From: Mesorhizobium tamadayense
Lineage (GTDB): Bacteria > Pseudomonadota > Alphaproteobacteria > Rhizobiales > Rhizobiaceae
DNA: 49,065 nucleotides
NCBI RefSeq assembly: GCF_003863365.1
Contig: NZ_RQXT01000054.1
Coordinates: 1-49,065 of the forward strand
Reading direction: 5' to 3'
Both the position numbers and the translations under genes were made by a program. Numbering within the stretch: the first letter of the stretch is position 1; the number at the start of each line of letters is the position of its first letter. Under the pieces are notes generated by a model. The model did no database searches, was not told the DNA's origin, and was given only the letters and a program-made list of their open reading frames with translations. Shown piece after piece: positions 8,794-17,271 of this stretch.

Positions 8794-9520
8794 GGGAATC
8801 CGCACGCTAATAGGCATGCTGGTCGCCGCCGTCGCGGTGATTGCCGCCATGGCCACGCAGGAAGCCTATCGGCTGTTTCTGCCCGGGCTGTTGCAAGGCG
8901 CGGTGCTGACGATCGAGATCGCCATCCTCGGCAGCCTGCTCGCGATCGTCATGGGCGTGTTCGCAGCCCTTGCCCGGCTCTATGGTCCGGCGCCGGTCCG
9001 ATGGCTGGCCACGGTCTATGTCGAGATCTTCCGCGGCACCTCGGCGCTGGTGCAATTGTTCTGGCTGTTTTTCGTGCTGCCGCAATTCGGCGTGTCGCTC
9101 GACGCCTTTCTGGTTGCCGTCGTGGCATTGGGGCTGAATGTCGGCGCCTACGGGTCGGAGGTCGTGCGCGGCGCGATCCTGTCGGTCGCCCGCGGGCAGT
9201 GGGAGGCGTGCACGGCGTTGAACATGAGCCGCGCCCAGATGCTGCGCCGGATCATCCTGCCGCAGGCTTTCGTCGCCATGATCCCGCCCTGGGGCAACCT
9301 CTTCATCGAGCTTTTGAAATCGACGGCGCTGGTTTCGCTGATCACGCTTTCGGACCTTGCCTTCAAGGCGCAGCAGATGAACCAGAACACGTTCAAGACC
9401 ATCCCGATCTTCACCCTCGTCCTTTTGATGTACCTGGCAATGTCGCTGGTCCTCACCATCGGCATGCGGCTGCTCGAAAGACGGGCTTCGCTCGGGCTGG
9501 CGCGGGGGAGGGCAGGCTGA
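8792..9520 (+). CDS. ehuC: ectoine-type ABC transporter permease
   Basis: A 242-residue inner-membrane permease of the polar amino acid (HisM/GlnP) family with about five hydrophobic segments. It carries the EAA-loop region around residues 140-165 (QWEACTALNMSRAQMLRRIILPQAF). It forms the channel together with EhuD. The GGGGAAGC sequence just before the ATG is a suitable ribosome-binding site. The stop codon overlaps the ehuD start by one base (TGATG), so the two permeases are translationally coupled. Confidence 0.85.
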   Translation: MGIRTLIGMLVAAVAVIAAMATQEAYRLFLPGLLQGAVLTIEIAILGSLLAIVMGVFAALARLYGPAPVRWLATVYVEIFRGTSALVQLFWLFFVLPQFGVSLDAFLVAVVALGLNVGAYGSEVVRGAILSVARGQWEACTALNMSRAQMLRRIILPQAFVAMIPPWGNLFIELLKSTALVSLITLSDLAFKAQQMNQNTFKTIPIFTLVLLMYLAMSLVLTIGMRLLERRASLGLARGRAG

Positions 9521-10176
9521 TGTGGGATTGGGCCTTTACCTGGGAGATCCTGCCGGTGCTTGCCAACGCCGCCATCCTCTCCATCGAGGCGACGCTGATC
9601 GGCTTCGTTCTTGCCGCCACGCTGGGACTTGTGCTGGCGGTCGTGCGCATCGCCGTGCCGCGGACCGCCTGGACGATTTCGGTGCTGGTCGAACTGATCC
9701 GTTCGACCCCGCTGCTGATCCAGATCTTCTTCCTCTATTTCGTCTTTCCGAAATTCGGCGTCGTGCTCGACGCCTTCACCGCAGGCGTGCTTGCCATCGG
9801 CATCCACTACGCCGCCTATTGCTCGGAGGTCTACCGCGCCGGGTTCGACAACATCCATCGCGGCCAGTGGGAAGCCTCGATCGCGCTCAACCTGTCGGCC
9901 TGGACAACGTTTCGCGATATCATCATCCCACAGGCGATCCCGCCGATCGTTCCGGCGCTCGGCAACTACCTGGTCGCCTTATTCAAGGAGACGCCGCTGC
10001 TTTCGGCAATCGCCGTGATGGAACTGATGCAGGCGGCCAAGATCATCGGTTCCGAAACCTTCCGCTACACCGAGCCGATGACGCTGGTCGGCCTGTTCTT
10101 CCTTGCCATGAGCCTGGTTTCGGCCGCGCTCATCCGCTCCCTCGAACGCCTGCTCAACCGGAGAACCATGCGATGA
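9520..10176 (+). CDS. ehuD: ectoine-type ABC transporter permease
   Basis: A 218-residue second permease subunit beginning MWDWAFTWEILPVLANAAI. I chose this start (9520) over earlier in-frame codons because those lie inside ehuC and this ATG overlaps the ehuC stop. The EAA loop is visible (QWEASIALNLSAWTTFRDIIIPQAIPPIVPALGN, in part). It pairs with EhuC in the inner membrane. Its stop overlaps the ehuA start as ATGA. Confidence 0.85.
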   Translation: MWDWAFTWEILPVLANAAILSIEATLIGFVLAATLGLVLAVVRIAVPRTAWTISVLVELIRSTPLLIQIFFLYFVFPKFGVVLDAFTAGVLAIGIHYAAYCSEVYRAGFDNIHRGQWEASIALNLSAWTTFRDIIIPQAIPPIVPALGNYLVALFKETPLLSAIAVMELMQAAKIIGSETFRYTEPMTLVGLFFLAMSLVSAALIRSLERLLNRRTMR

Positions 10177-10952
10177 CGGAACAACCGATGGTCCGCTTCG
10201 AGAATGTTTCCAAACGCTACGGCGCGCTGACCGTGCTCGACGGGCTCAACCTCGACATCGCCCGCGGCGAGAAGGTCTCCATCATCGGTCCGTCCGGCTC
10301 GGGCAAGACGACGGTGCTGCGCATGCTGATGACGCTGGAGACGATCAATGACGGCGTCATCTGGGTCGAAGGCGAGCCGCTGACCCACATGAAGAAGAAC
10401 GGCACGCTCGTTCCGGCCGACCTCGCCCATATCCGCAAGATTCGCGCCAAGATCGGCATGGTGTTCCAGTCGTTCAACCTGTTTCCGCACATGACGGCGA
10501 TGCAGAACTGCATCGAGGCGCCGATCACGGTGCTCGGAATGAAGCGGACCGATGCCGAGGCGCGGGCAGCCGAGCTTCTCGACATGGTCGGGCTGTCGCA
10601 GAAGAAAGACCATTATCCGTCACAGCTTTCCGGCGGGCAGCAGCAACGCGTCGCCATCGCGCGGGCATGCGCGATGCGGCCCAAGATCATGCTGTTCGAC
10701 GAGGTGACGTCCGCGCTCGACCCCGAACTCGTCGGCGAAGTGCTTGAAGTCATCCGAAAACTCGGTAGGGAACATGACCTGACCATGCTGATGGTCACCC
10801 ATCAGATGGGGTTTGCCAAGGAGTTCTCCGATCGCGTCTGCTTCTTCCACGCGGGCAAGATCTGCGAGCAGGGGCCGCCGAACGAATTGTTCGGCGCGCC
10901 AAAGAACGAGCGGACGCGGCAGTTCCTGCACGCGGTCCTGGAGGCTGGATGA
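10173..10952 (+). CDS. ehuA: ectoine-type ABC transporter ATP-binding protein
   Basis: A 259-residue ABC ATPase. It has Walker A GPSGSGKTT (about residue 38), a Q-loop, the signature LSGGQQQRVAIARA, Walker B IMLFDEVTSALD and the H-loop VTHQMG. It energises import through EhuCD. The ATG at 10173 overlaps the ehuD stop. An insertion between Walker A and the Q-loop (EPLTHMKKNGTLVPADLAH) is typical of the EhuA/amino acid branch. The gene in turn overlaps a GntR regulator gene by 4 bases. Confidence 0.9.
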   Translation: MTEQPMVRFENVSKRYGALTVLDGLNLDIARGEKVSIIGPSGSGKTTVLRMLMTLETINDGVIWVEGEPLTHMKKNGTLVPADLAHIRKIRAKIGMVFQSFNLFPHMTAMQNCIEAPITVLGMKRTDAEARAAELLDMVGLSQKKDHYPSQLSGGQQQRVAIARACAMRPKIMLFDEVTSALDPELVGEVLEVIRKLGREHDLTMLMVTHQMGFAKEFSDRVCFFHAGKICEQGPPNELFGAPKNERTRQFLHAVLEAG

Positions 10953-11713
10953 TCCGCGACGACGATGTGGTGACAGGCCAGGCCATGACCGGTCAAACCC
11001 GCCCGCTTTCGGCACGAGAGAGGTCGGAACGCATCTACAGGATCCTGCTCGACCGCATTTGCCTGCTCGACTACCCGCCAGGAAGCCATCTCTCCGAGGA
11101 GGAACTTGCCCAGGAATTCGAGATCAGCCGCACGCCGGTGCGGCGCGTGCTGGCGCGCCTCGAATCCGAAGGCCTGGTTCAATCCGTCCACGGCGTCGGC
11201 ACGATCGTCACCGACGTCGACATCGAGGAACTGCAGCAAGTCTATCATCTGCGCATGGAATTGGCGGAGTTGATCGGCAAGCTGTCGCCGATCCCGCGCA
11301 CGGCCGCCGATCTCGACCGCATACGCGCACTGATGGAGCGCTGCGACGCCCACATCCTCAATCCGGATCAGCGCGCCTTCCTGCGCCTGAACATGGATTT
11401 CTTCTACGAACTGAGCGCGATGACCGGAAACCAGCCGTTGCGCGACATCAGCGAGCGACTCTACCTTCAGGTCGCACGGGTCGTGCTGAAAATGATGCCG
11501 CGGCTTGGGCTGGCCGAGGAGTTCACCGCGTTCCGCCGGGAGATCGCGGAGGTGCTCGCGGCGGCCGAGATCGGCGACTGGGCTTCGATCGGACACATCA
11601 GGCGGGCGCATATCTCGATGAGCTTCCGGCGCATGATGCTGCATCGAAATGACAAGGGCGAAGCCTTGCATGGCGAGGATCCGGTCAGGTCGGCGGAAGG
11701 CCTGGTCGAATAG
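10949..11713 (+). CDS. GntR-family transcriptional regulator, FCD domain
   Basis: A 254-residue regulator. The winged helix-turn-helix at about residues 20-90 includes GSHLSEEELAQEFEISRTPVRRVLARLESEGLV, in part, the GntR signature. A C-terminal all-helical FCD/FadR-type ligand domain follows. It is co-transcribed with and overlaps ehuA, so it probably controls the transporter and the divergent hydrolase-sox operon through the palindromes at 7659 and 7734. It is not the MocR-type EnuR known from many ectoine clusters. An in-frame ATG at 10985 is an alternative start. Confidence 0.85.
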   Translation: MIRDDDVVTGQAMTGQTRPLSARERSERIYRILLDRICLLDYPPGSHLSEEELAQEFEISRTPVRRVLARLESEGLVQSVHGVGTIVTDVDIEELQQVYHLRMELAELIGKLSPIPRTAADLDRIRALMERCDAHILNPDQRAFLRLNMDFFYELSAMTGNQPLRDISERLYLQVARVVLKMMPRLGLAEEFTAFRREIAEVLAAAEIGDWASIGHIRRAHISMSFRRMMLHRNDKGEALHGEDPVRSAEGLVE

Positions 11714-12045
11714 CGGGTTTCTCGATCCATCTTTCGTCTTGCCGAAGGCGTGGAACAGGCTCGGCGTCGTCGCCGCCCGGCATTGGCCCGCATGCCGGCA
11801 AGACCGCCTTCATCGAAGATCAGGCGAATACGACCGCCGGCAACGGCGTCGTCAATGCTTGTGCAATGAGCGAATCCACCTGCATGAAGCTGGAGTGGCC
11901 AACCACGGTATCGCCGGGGCGCTCGCCGCTTCGTCGATCATGGCAAGAGCGACTGCAGCCGCGCTCGCGCGGCCCGACACGCGGAGCCACGAACACCGAA
12001 GGAAGACCAGCGCCATCGTCGCTGCCATCGAGAGGGAAGCAGAAA
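11714..12045. other. 332-bp gap without a convincing gene
   Basis: Several short open frames cross this gap on both strands, but none has a family-like product or a start with a ribosome-binding site. One plus-strand frame near 11890-12056 reads GVANHGIAGALAASS, which looks protein-like and could be a decayed gene end, but I cannot name it. An AGAGGGAAGC purine tract (12031-12040) serves the next gene. Confidence 0.5.
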
Positions 12046-13146
12046 ATGTCCTCGCATAGGATCGCCGTCATCGGCGGTGACGGCATAGGCCCGGAGGTCG
12101 TGGAGGCCGGCGTCCAGGTGCTGGAAGCCCTGGCTGCCGTCGAGCCGGGTCTTGCCCTCGAGTTCAGGCGCTTCGATTGGGGCTCGGACTACTACCGCCG
12201 CAACGGCCGCATGATGCCGCAGGATGGCCTGGCTCAGCTGGAGAGCTTCGACGCGATCTATTTCGGCTCGGTCGGCGACCCGGAACTCCCCGACGACATC
12301 ACGCTTTGGGGCTTGCGCCTGGCCATCTGCCAGCGGTTCGACCAGTACGCCAATGTGCGGCCGACGCGCCTTCTGCCCGGCCTGACCAGCCCGCTGCGGC
12401 CAGAGCTTGGCCGGCAGATAGACTGGGTGATCGTGCGCGAGAACAGCGAAGGCGAATATGCGGGCGTCGGCGGGCGCGCTCATCGCGGCCTGCCGATCGA
12501 GGTGGGCATGGATGTCGCTGTCTTCACGCGCACCGGCGTCGAGCGGATCGCCCGCTTTGCCTGCGACCTCGCGCTGTCGCGCCCGCGCAAGCTGCTGACC
12601 GTAGTTACCAAGTCGAACGCGCAGCGCCACGGCATGGTACTTTGGGACGAAGTCGTGCGCGAAGTGACTCGAGACTATCCCGGCCTGACCGTCGACTGGA
12701 TGCTGGTCGACGCCATGACCCAGCGCATGGTCAACAAGCCCGGCAGCATCGATACGGTGCTGGCAACCAATCTCCATGCCGACATCCTGTCCGATCTGGC
12801 TGCAGCGCTTGGTGGCTCGCTGGGCATCGGCTCGACCGCGAACGTCGATCCGTCGAGCCGCCGTCCGTCCATGTTCGAACCCATCCACGGTTCGGCCTTC
12901 GACATCACCGGCAAGGGCGTCGCCAATCCGCTTGGATCGTTCTGGACCGCAAGCCTGATGCTTGACCATCTCGGCGAGCAGGCCGCAGCGCGTCGCCTTA
13001 TGTCGGCGATTGAAACCGTCACCGGCCGAGGAGAACATCTCAGTCCCGACCTCGGCGGCGCGGCGCATACCGCCGAGGTCACCGCTGCCGTGATTGCCGC
13101 GCTCGAAGGTGTAAACAGCACGGGTCCATCCCGGTTGGCCGGATAG
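12046..13146 (+). CDS. tartrate dehydrogenase / D-malate dehydrogenase-like decarboxylating enzyme
   Basis: A 366-residue member of the isocitrate/isopropylmalate dehydrogenase family starting MSSHRIAVIGGDGIGPEV. Landmarks are the N-terminal GDGIGPEV, the RENSEGEYAGVGGR substrate loop, KSNAQRHGMVLWDE with the catalytic Lys, the metal aspartates in TNLHADILSDLAA, and EPIHGSAFDITGKGVANP for NAD. The SEGEYAG version of the loop, rather than a leucine-pathway sequence, points to the TtuC/DmlA branch: oxidation and decarboxylation of tartrate or D-malate with NAD and Mn. The ATG was chosen after AGAGGGAAGC; upstream frame extension is not family-like. Substrate is uncertain. Confidence 0.8.
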   Translation: MSSHRIAVIGGDGIGPEVVEAGVQVLEALAAVEPGLALEFRRFDWGSDYYRRNGRMMPQDGLAQLESFDAIYFGSVGDPELPDDITLWGLRLAICQRFDQYANVRPTRLLPGLTSPLRPELGRQIDWVIVRENSEGEYAGVGGRAHRGLPIEVGMDVAVFTRTGVERIARFACDLALSRPRKLLTVVTKSNAQRHGMVLWDEVVREVTRDYPGLTVDWMLVDAMTQRMVNKPGSIDTVLATNLHADILSDLAAALGGSLGIGSTANVDPSSRRPSMFEPIHGSAFDITGKGVANPLGSFWTASLMLDHLGEQAAARRLMSAIETVTGRGEHLSPDLGGAAHTAEVTAAVIAALEGVNSTGPSRLAG

Positions 13147-13264
13147 AAGCGGCAAGAGGCGCTGCAGGCATTCGGACCTGGATGCGATCGAGGCGATGGC
13201 GGCGACTGGGTTTTGCGCGACTGCAGGGGCGTTCGCGCGGCAAAGTTCCCCTCGGCATTGTTGT

Positions 13265-14407
13265 CTAGCGTCTGGTGCCGGTGGTGATGCTACGCTCCGG
13301 CGCGAGGATGCGCGCCACATGTTCGGCGATCGCCAGGCTGGAGGTCAGCCCGGGACTTTCGATGCCGAAAAAGTTGACCAGACCGGCGATGCCATGGGTC
13401 GCGGCATGCTGGATGACGAAATCGCTGTTGGCTTCGCCCGGGCCGGAGAGCTTTGGCCGGATGCCGCTATAGGCCGGCTGCAGGCTGCCGTCCGGCAACT
13501 CCGGCCAGTATTTGCGGATCTGCGCATAGAAGCGTTCGCCGCGCGCGGGATCGACGCGGTAGTCGAGTGTGTCCGTCCATTCGACATCCGGTCCGAAACG
13601 GGCAATTCCGCCGAGGTCGAGCGTCAGATGGACGCCGAGTCCGCCGGGCTCCGGCACGGGGTAAATAAGCCGCGAGAAGGGCGCGCGGCCTGCCACCGAG
13701 AAGTAATTGCCTTTGGCGTAGCGAAGCGTCGGCAGGAACCTCCGGTCGAAGCCATCGAGCGAGCCGGCCAGCGCGACCGCGCCGAGGCCGGCCGCGTTGA
13801 CGAGCCGCGATGTGGCGATCTCGAAACCTTCGTCGCTCGTCGTGTCCATCGTCTGGAGCACGATGCGGCCGGCCTCGATCCGGCCGGAAACGATGCGGGT
13901 GTTGAGCGACAGCATCGCGCCGTTCTCCTCGGCGTCTCCAAGCAGCGTGAGCATGAGCGCGTGGCTGTCGATGATGCCGGTGGAAGGCGAGAGCAGCGCT
14001 TTCGTGCAATGCAGCGCCGGCTCCAGCGCCTGCGCCTCGGCGGCGGAAAGTACGCGCAGGTCGCCGACACCGCAGGCAACGGCATTGGCGCGAATGGTGG
14101 CAAGCGCTGGCTCCTGGGCCTCGTCGGTCGCGACGATCAGCTTGCCGCAGCGCCGGTGCGGTAGCGAGCGCTCCGTTGAGTAGCGATAGAGCATCTCGCG
14201 CCCGGCAACGCAGAACCGGGCTTTCAGCGATCCTTGCGGATAATAGATGCCGGCATGGATGACTTCCGAATTGCGTGAGCTCGTTTCGGTACCGATCGCG
14301 TCCGCCGCTTCGACGATCAGCGTATCGAGGCCTTTCGCGGCCAGGTGTCGCGCAACCGCAAGTCCGATGACGCCGGCGCCGGCAATCACGCAGTCGACCT
14401 GTTCCAT
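13265..14407 (-). CDS. FAD-dependent oxidoreductase, L-2-hydroxyglutarate oxidase-like
   Basis: A 380-residue DAO-type flavoprotein. The N-terminal FAD motif is VDCVIAGAGVIGLAVARHLA. It is followed by SSRNSEVIHAGIYYPQGSLKARFCVAGR, in part, which is characteristic of the L-2-hydroxyglutarate dehydrogenase (LhgO/YgaF) group. The C-terminus (NFFGIESPGLTSSLAIAEHVA) also fits that group. It would oxidise an L-2-hydroxy acid to the 2-keto acid and feed electrons to the respiratory chain. It is convergent with the preceding dehydrogenase gene and divergent from the aminotransferase gene. Confidence 0.75.
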   Translation of the reverse strand: MEQVDCVIAGAGVIGLAVARHLAAKGLDTLIVEAADAIGTETSSRNSEVIHAGIYYPQGSLKARFCVAGREMLYRYSTERSLPHRRCGKLIVATDEAQEPALATIRANAVACGVGDLRVLSAAEAQALEPALHCTKALLSPSTGIIDSHALMLTLLGDAEENGAMLSLNTRIVSGRIEAGRIVLQTMDTTSDEGFEIATSRLVNAAGLGAVALAGSLDGFDRRFLPTLRYAKGNYFSVAGRAPFSRLIYPVPEPGGLGVHLTLDLGGIARFGPDVEWTDTLDYRVDPARGERFYAQIRKYWPELPDGSLQPAYSGIRPKLSGPGEANSDFVIQHAATHGIAGLVNFFGIESPGLTSSLAIAEHVARILAPERSITTGTRR

Positions 14408-14630
14408 GCCAGCTCCACCCGGTTGCGCATGCGCTGCGCTTAGTTCTTGCAGGACTGTACTGTCTCTGTGCGCCCAAAAATCTCATGGCGCTATCGATTG
14501 TGACACGGCGGCTCTTGCGGCCGCATCCCTGCCATGATGCATCAATCGGCACAGATGCGAGGCGGGTTTTTGGACTTCTCAACAAGGGAGGCGGTCCTAT
14601 CTTTCTTACCCGCCGCAGACAGGAGCCATC

Positions 14631-16007
14631 ATGGACGCCAGACCGAATTCCCCTGAAGCCCGCGATATCCGCTACCATCTGCATGCCTACACCAATGCCC
14701 GCAAGCATCAGGAGACCGGTCCGCTGGTGATCGAGAAGGGCGACGGCGTCTATGTCGAGGACATCGCCGGCAACCGCTACATCGAGGCGATGGCCGGCCT
14801 GTGGAGCGTCGCCGTCGGCTTTTCGGAAAAGCGGCTGGTCGAGGCCGCCACAAGACAGATGTCGAAGCTGCCCTTCTATCACGACTTCGGCTCGAAGGCG
14901 CATTCGCCGCTGATCGACCTGGCGGAGAAGCTGGTGCAGATGGCGCCGGTGCCGATGAGCAAGGCCTATTTCACCAACTCGGGCTCCGAGGCCAACGACA
15001 CGGCGATCAAGATGATCTGGTACCGGTCGAACGCGCTCGGCCAGCCGGCGCGCAAGAAGATCATCAGCCGCAAGCGCGGCTATCACGGCGTCACCATCGC
15101 CGCGGCCAGCCTGACCGGGCTGCCGAACAATCATCTCTCCTTCGACCTGCCGATCGCCAATATCCTGCACACGTCGACGCCGCATCATTGGCGCGACGCC
15201 GAGCCCGACGAAAGCGAGGAACAGTTCTCAAGCCGACTAGCCGACGATCTCGAGAAGCTGATCCTCGCCGAGGGGCCGGAGACCATCGCCGCCTTCATCG
15301 GCGAGCCGATCATGGGCGCCGGCGGCGTCATCGTTCCGCCCGCCGGCTACTGGGAAAAGATCCAGGCGGTGCTGTCGAAACACGACATCCTGCTGGTGGC
15401 CGACGAGGTGATCTGCGGCTTCGGCCGGACTGGCGAGATGTTCGGCTCGCAGACCTTCGGTATCAGGCCCGACATCATGGTGTTGTCCAAGCAGATCTCG
15501 TCGTCCTACCTGCCGATCTCGGCGCTGCTCATCAACGACAAGGTGTTCGAGCCGATCGCCGACGAGAGCGACCGCATCGGCACCTTCGGCCACGGCTTCA
15601 CCGGCGGCGGCCATCCGGTCGCCGCGGCCGTCGCGCTGGAAAACATCAAGCTGATCGAGGAGCGCGACCTCGTCGGCAATGCGCGCAAGGTCGGCGTGCA
15701 TTTGCAGGCGCGGCTGCGCAAGCTGGATTCCCATCCTCTGGTGGGCGAGGTGCGCGGCGTCGGCCTGATCGCCGCCGTCGAGCTGGTCGCCGACAAGGCG
15801 AGCAGGGCGCCATGGGGCAAGCCAGCCGCGCTTGGCGCGCTGGTCAACGGCTTGCTGCAGCAGAACGGCGTGATCTCGCGCAACATGGGCGACGCGATCG
15901 CCTTTTGTCCGCCGCTGATCATCACCCAGGCGCAGGTCGATGCCCTGATGGATGCGTTCGAGCGGTCGCTCGACGCGGCCCTGCCGCAGGTCCGGCCGCA
16001 GCGCTGA
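14631..16007 (+). CDS. class-III PLP-dependent aminotransferase (omega-amino acid:pyruvate type)
   Basis: A 458-residue aminotransferase. Family landmarks include EAMAGLWSVAVGF, YFTNSGSEANDTAIKM, KRGYHGVTIAAASLTGLP and ADEVICGFGRTGEMFG; the PLP lysine is in MVLSKQISSSYLPISA. Sequence style matches SpuC-like polyamine or beta-alanine:pyruvate transaminases. A diaminobutyrate role, as in ectoine breakdown (DoeD), is conceivable from context but not shown. The start has CAGGAGCC upstream. The 223-bp divergent gap to the flavoprotein gene presumably holds promoters for both; I saw no clear operator in it. Confidence 0.85.
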   Translation: MDARPNSPEARDIRYHLHAYTNARKHQETGPLVIEKGDGVYVEDIAGNRYIEAMAGLWSVAVGFSEKRLVEAATRQMSKLPFYHDFGSKAHSPLIDLAEKLVQMAPVPMSKAYFTNSGSEANDTAIKMIWYRSNALGQPARKKIISRKRGYHGVTIAAASLTGLPNNHLSFDLPIANILHTSTPHHWRDAEPDESEEQFSSRLADDLEKLILAEGPETIAAFIGEPIMGAGGVIVPPAGYWEKIQAVLSKHDILLVADEVICGFGRTGEMFGSQTFGIRPDIMVLSKQISSSYLPISALLINDKVFEPIADESDRIGTFGHGFTGGGHPVAAAVALENIKLIEERDLVGNARKVGVHLQARLRKLDSHPLVGEVRGVGLIAAVELVADKASRAPWGKPAALGALVNGLLQQNGVISRNMGDAIAFCPPLIITQAQVDALMDAFERSLDAALPQVRPQR

Positions 16008-16201
16008 ATTGATCCATCACCGCCGACGCGCCCTTGTCAGGTGAAAGCCTATCTCGCCTCATCAAGTCGCCCATGGGCTATCGTGGGACAGCGGCGGCTG
16101 GCATGTTGCCAAGCGCGAAGAGGCTTTGACGAGATCAACGCCAGTTCGGAAGCAGCGCTTCAGAGCGCGAGCACCGTACGCCAATAGAGCGTGAGGCAAG
16201 C

Positions 16202-17185
16202 ATGAAACCAGCGGTTCCGGAGACCAGCCGGCTGAAGATCGGCTTCATTCTCGCCCGCTCCTTCACGCTTTCGGCGTTTGCGCTGTTCGTCGACACACTG
16301 CGCCTGGCCAGCGACGAAGCGGACAGGTCCGGCAGGATCTTTGCGGACTGGCAGGTTCTGGCGAGCACCAGACACCTGATCACCGCCAGCTGCGGCGTGC
16401 AGGTCGCGCCGACGTCGGATTTCGTCGATTCCGGCCTGTTCGACTACATCGTCGTCGTCGGCGGACTGTTGAACAGCGAGTTCCCGGTCGACGACGAAAC
16501 CGTCCGCTACCTTAAGCGAGCCGCGGCAGCCAAGGTTCCGTTGATCGGGGTTTGCACGGGTACTTTCATCCTGGCGGAGGCCGGCCTGATGAAGCACCAC
16601 CGGACCTGCGTGAGCTGGCTGCATTATCAGGCGTTCCGCCAGCGTTTCCCGGACCACCAAGTCAGGGCCGACCGCATTTTCAATCTCGACCGGAGCAGGG
16701 GATCATGCGCCGGCGGCAGCAGCGCCGCTGACATGGCAGCGTCGATCGTGAGGCGCCACATCAGCGAACGGGCGGAGCGAAACGCGCTCGAAGTGCTGCA
16801 GATCGACAAGGCACGCTCGGCTTTGCACATCCAGCCGCGCAGGCCGCTTGCCATCGAATCCGACGATCCGCGACTCCAGGCGGCGCTCATCATGATGGAG
16901 AGCCACATCGAGAACACGATCTCGATTCCGGAGCTCGCGGCATCGGTCGGATTGTCGCGGAGGCAACTGGAGCGCTTGTTCATGGAGAAGACGCAGAGCT
17001 CGCCGGCACTCGTGTACAAGAGAGTGCGTCTCGAGCGGGCGAAGCAGCTGCTGCTCGAGACCAGCGTTCCGATGGTCGAGATCGCCATTGAGGTCGGCTT
17101 CGAGAACGCCTCGCATTTCTCCAGGGCGTTTCGCGAGACGTTCGGCCTGCCGCCCAGCAAGGTCAGGTCGGCAATTTCCAACTGA
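16202..17185 (+). CDS. GlxA-family AraC-type transcriptional regulator
   Basis: A 327-residue regulator. The DJ-1/PfpI (class I amidotransferase-like) domain at about residues 10-185 includes the nucleophile-elbow-like GVCTGTFILAEAG. The C-terminal AraC domain at about 225-325 has two helix-turn-helix units (ELAASVGLSRRQLERLF and IAIEVGFENASHFSRAFRE). Rhizobial relatives control choline, glycine betaine, carnitine or arginine catabolism. It follows the aminotransferase gene by 194 bp on the same strand and is convergent with nasA, so it probably regulates the left-hand catabolic genes. Confidence 0.85.
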   Translation: MKPAVPETSRLKIGFILARSFTLSAFALFVDTLRLASDEADRSGRIFADWQVLASTRHLITASCGVQVAPTSDFVDSGLFDYIVVVGGLLNSEFPVDDETVRYLKRAAAAKVPLIGVCTGTFILAEAGLMKHHRTCVSWLHYQAFRQRFPDHQVRADRIFNLDRSRGSCAGGSSAADMAASIVRRHISERAERNALEVLQIDKARSALHIQPRRPLAIESDDPRLQAALIMMESHIENTISIPELAASVGLSRRQLERLFMEKTQSSPALVYKRVRLERAKQLLLETSVPMVEIAIEVGFENASHFSRAFRETFGLPPSKVRSAISN

Positions 17186-17271
17186 CCTGCCCGCAAGGAA
17201 GGTTATTCAGGGTTGTCGCCCGGGTGCCCAAGCTCGCAGAACCAGCCGTCGAGATATTTCACCGGCGGATT

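Noticed and set aside
11820..12086. Small open frames in the gap before the tartrate dehydrogenase-like gene
   Set aside because: No ribosome-binding site or recognised product; one stretch looks protein-like but cannot be named.
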